Of a stretch of 6,697 nucleotides of DNA, positions 5,379 to 6,697 are shown piece after piece; the first letter of the stretch is position 1; each line of letters opens with the position of its first letter. Source of the DNA: Nitrospina sp. (GTDB taxonomy: Bacteria; Nitrospinota; Nitrospinia; Nitrospinales; VA-1); NCBI GenBank assembly GCA_018665625.1, contig JABJCF010000246.1, positions 1 through 6,697 of the forward strand, given 5' to 3'. The position numbers and the translations under genes were made by a program. The notes below the pieces were generated by a model. The model ran no database searches and was not told the DNA's origin. It saw only the letters and a list, made by a program, of their open reading frames with translations.

Positions 5379-5765
5379 TTACCGGGGATGCTTCTGAACG
5401 AGGTATTTGTAGTAATCAAATATAGATAAAGTTCCCAACATCTGACCATGTTCAGTTACCGCCAGATGATGGATAGCGTGGTCGCGCATTACCTGTGCAG
5501 CTTTCTCCATGCTCTCCTTGCTTTCAAGCTTGACCAGGGGGAAACTCATAATTTCTGCCACCTGCATTTTTTGAGGATCAAGATTTTTTGAAATCACTTT
5601 TCCACCAATATCGTGATTGGTAATGATGCCAATATATTCTCCGGCCTCTTCTACCAGTAGCGAATGTATTTCATTTTCATGCATCACATGCGAAGCTTCT
5701 AGAATACTTGCTGTTGGGCTGATGCTCAAAAGCGACTCTGCCATAAAATTGTGAATTTTTTCCAT
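5379..5765 (-). CDS. Stand-alone CBS-domain pair protein
   Basis: A 128-residue cytoplasmic protein consisting of one Bateman module. CBS1 spans about 7-55 with S-I-L-E-A (20-24), I-H-S-L-L-V (33-38) and G-I-I-T-N-H-D (46-52). CBS2 spans about 70-122 with M-E-K-A-A-Q-V-M (86-93), I-H-H-L-A-V (98-103) and G-T-L-S-I-F-D (111-117). The G-h-h-[TS]-x-x-D ends of both domains (Thr49/Asp52 and Ser114/Asp117) are the usual adenosyl-ribose contacts, so AMP, ATP or SAM binding is likely (family knowledge). With no effector domain it probably signals by binding a partner. AAGGAAG five bases before ATG 5765 supports the start. It follows the cytochrome c gene by 36 bases on the same strand with no terminator between, so they are likely co-transcribed. 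Confidence 0.9.
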   Translation of the reverse strand: MEKIHNFMAESLLSISPTASILEASHVMHENEIHSLLVEEAGEYIGIITNHDIGGKVISKNLDPQKMQVAEIMSFPLVKLESKESMEKAAQVMRDHAIHHLAVTEHGQMLGTLSIFDYYKYLVQKHPR

Positions 5766-5801
5766 TTCGACTTCCTTTAAATTTCTCGATTAAAAATTTT
5801 G

Positions 5802-6296
5802 TTAATGGTCTTCTTTCGAAAAATGACGAATGTAATGGATCAATTGCCAAACCTGATCATCTTCAAGGTTTTTAAAAGCAGGCATAGCGGTTCCTGAAGA
5901 TCCATTTCTAATAACCCAAAATAATTGTCCGTCAGGTAGAGGGTCAATCGTTTGGCTGCAAGTAAAATTACGCGGATTAGGTGTCAACTCGCGAAACAAA
6001 ATACCGAGCCCATTTCCGCTGATACCATGGCAAACCCGGCAAGGCCCTGGTTGTGCGTCAAAGTGAAACAAGGTTTGACCTGCAAAAATATTTTCAGGGG
6101 AGGGTGGAAGCGGATTCTTCATTTTTAAAAACTTCTCTGGTGCCTCGACTGTTTTCCGAGCCTGCGGACATAATGGCTCAAACTCCAATCCCCCTTCCAC
6201 CTTTTTTTCAGGATGAGCGACGAGAGTCCATCCCCAAGTGAAAGAAGTCGGCATTGTTAAACATAAGAGCAGTCCAAAAATAATAATACGCTTCAT
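5802..6296 (-). CDS. Monoheme c-type cytochrome, exported
   Basis: A 164-residue class I type cytochrome c. Residues 1-22 are a signal peptide (K-R then hydrophobic 4-14; exact cut site unclear, near Trp21-Gly22), without a lipobox. The single heme site is C86-R-V-C89-H90, followed by G-x-x-G-x-G (91-96). The probable sixth ligand is Met138 in G-T-A-M-P-A-F, preceded by F-W-V-I-R-N-G (126-132). A terminal helix V-W-Q-L-I-H-Y-I-R (149-157) closes the fold. It should carry electrons in the periplasm; its redox partner is not visible. Cys43 and Cys113 lie outside the heme motif and could form a disulfide. About 60 residues precede the heme domain, rich in Pro and charged residues. AAGGAG precedes ATG 6296 at good distance. 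The CBS-pair gene follows 36 bases downstream; a SPASM gene ends 89 bases upstream. Confidence 0.92.
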   Translation of the reverse strand: MKRIIIFGLLLCLTMPTSFTWGWTLVAHPEKKVEGGLEFEPLCPQARKTVEAPEKFLKMKNPLPPSPENIFAGQTLFHFDAQPGPCRVCHGISGNGLGILFRELTPNPRNFTCSQTIDPLPDGQLFWVIRNGSSGTAMPAFKNLEDDQVWQLIHYIRHFSKEDH

Positions 6297-6385
6297 TTAC
6301 AACTCTCCTTATTATATTGCTTTCTATATATTAGAGATACTTTTGAGGGGATTTATTCCTTTGCAGCGCGTGTAGTGCTCTTATC

Positions 6386-6697
6386 TTATTTAAAATTGTA
6401 CGCGAAGCATCCACTGGAACAAGTGACCATATAATGGGGACAACTTTTACAAGGTTCATTAGGTGATGCCTTAAAAGCGTGCCCTAAAAATTCGGTATGC
6501 ATTTTTTTTATTGCTAATTCATTAACCTGTTTGAAGTCCTGAATATTCCCTAACTTTTTATCGTGAAAAGGAAAACAGTTGAAACAGTCGCCTTTCGGGT
6601 CAATGTCCATAGGGCTATCATCGGCACAGCCGAAGTAAACATCTTTGTCTTTCCACTCAGTGATGTTTGGTACAGATTGACTTCCATGATAAATGAA
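6386..6697 (-). CDS. C-terminal SPASM domain of a radical SAM protein (5' end cut by window edge)
   Basis: The frame is open from the right edge through ATG 6610 to TAA at 6386, giving 103 visible residues; ATG 6610 is internal, not a start. Numbering from the edge, Cys24, Gly36 and Cys41 give C-x11-G-x4-C, and Cys83, Cys86, Cys93 and Cys97 give C-x2-C-x6-C-x3-C. This closely matches the SPASM pattern C-x9-15-G-x4-C ... C-x2-C-x5-C-x3-C, which binds auxiliary iron-sulfur clusters. Between them are C-F-P-F (41-44), L-G-N-I-x-D-F (49-55) and V-N-E-L (58-61), typical of these proteins. The final Cys of the seven-Cys motif is missing because the protein ends six residues after Cys97; an extra Cys38 is present. 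The CxxxCxxC radical SAM core must lie outside the window. Substrates range from peptides to sugars and cannot be judged here. Confidence 0.8.
   Translation of the reverse strand, partial: FIYHGSQSVPNITEWKDKDVYFGCADDSPMDIDPKGDCFNCFPFHDKKLGNIQDFKQVNELAIKKMHTEFLGHAFKASPNEPCKSCPHYMVTCSSGCFAYNFK

Noticed and set aside
5361..5424. Possible frameshift at the FkbM 3' end, since another plus frame stays open past the stop for about 16 codons
   Set aside because: All FkbM motifs are complete, the length is normal, and the extension would run into the CBS coding region read in reverse.
6311..6316. Perfect TATAAT on the minus strand just before the cytochrome c gene
   Set aside because: It directly abuts the AAGGAG ribosome site, so a transcript starting from it would lack that site; no -35 box at proper spacing was found.

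Overview
The window holds nine protein genes, seven on the minus strand and two on the plus strand. There is no tRNA, rRNA, CRISPR array, insertion sequence or phage gene. The content suggests a Gram-negative, probably aquatic bacterium: two exported proteins with Sec-type signal peptides (one YHYH, one YVTN propeller), a periplasmic c-type cytochrome, Shine-Dalgarno sites of the AAGGAG type and a Sel1 repeat protein. The mix would fit Nitrospinota or a deltaproteobacterial lineage, but that is a guess from gene content; no marker gene settles it.

Left part (1-1163): a minus-strand pair with a small soluble cyclic-nucleotide-binding protein followed by a DUF2784 membrane protein that runs off the left edge. 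Upstream of the pair is a 326-base AT-rich divergent region with three separate inverted repeats. It leads on the plus strand into a cytoplasmic Sel1-repeat protein built from five 36-residue units.

Middle part (1845-4613): three minus-strand genes. In transcription order they are an exported seven-bladed YVTN propeller, a strong intrinsic terminator, an exported YHYH protein with an added Cys-rich tail, a second hairpin spanning the YHYH stop codon, and yaiI (UPF0178) with its own likely promoter. The terminator lies only 37 bases before the YHYH start codon, so YHYH expression probably depends on read-through or a promoter within the terminator region.

Right part (4614-6697): a lone AT-rich FkbM-type methyltransferase on the plus strand ends three bases from the stop of a minus-strand CBS-pair protein. 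A monoheme cytochrome c lies 36 bases upstream of the CBS gene, so the two look like one transcript. At the right edge is the C-terminal end of a radical SAM/SPASM protein with a slightly non-standard cysteine pattern.

Most genes belong to recognised families. I do not see a clear new multi-gene system. The points most worth following are the YHYH plus Cys-rich fusion behind a terminator, the edge SPASM protein, and the cytochrome c-CBS pair.
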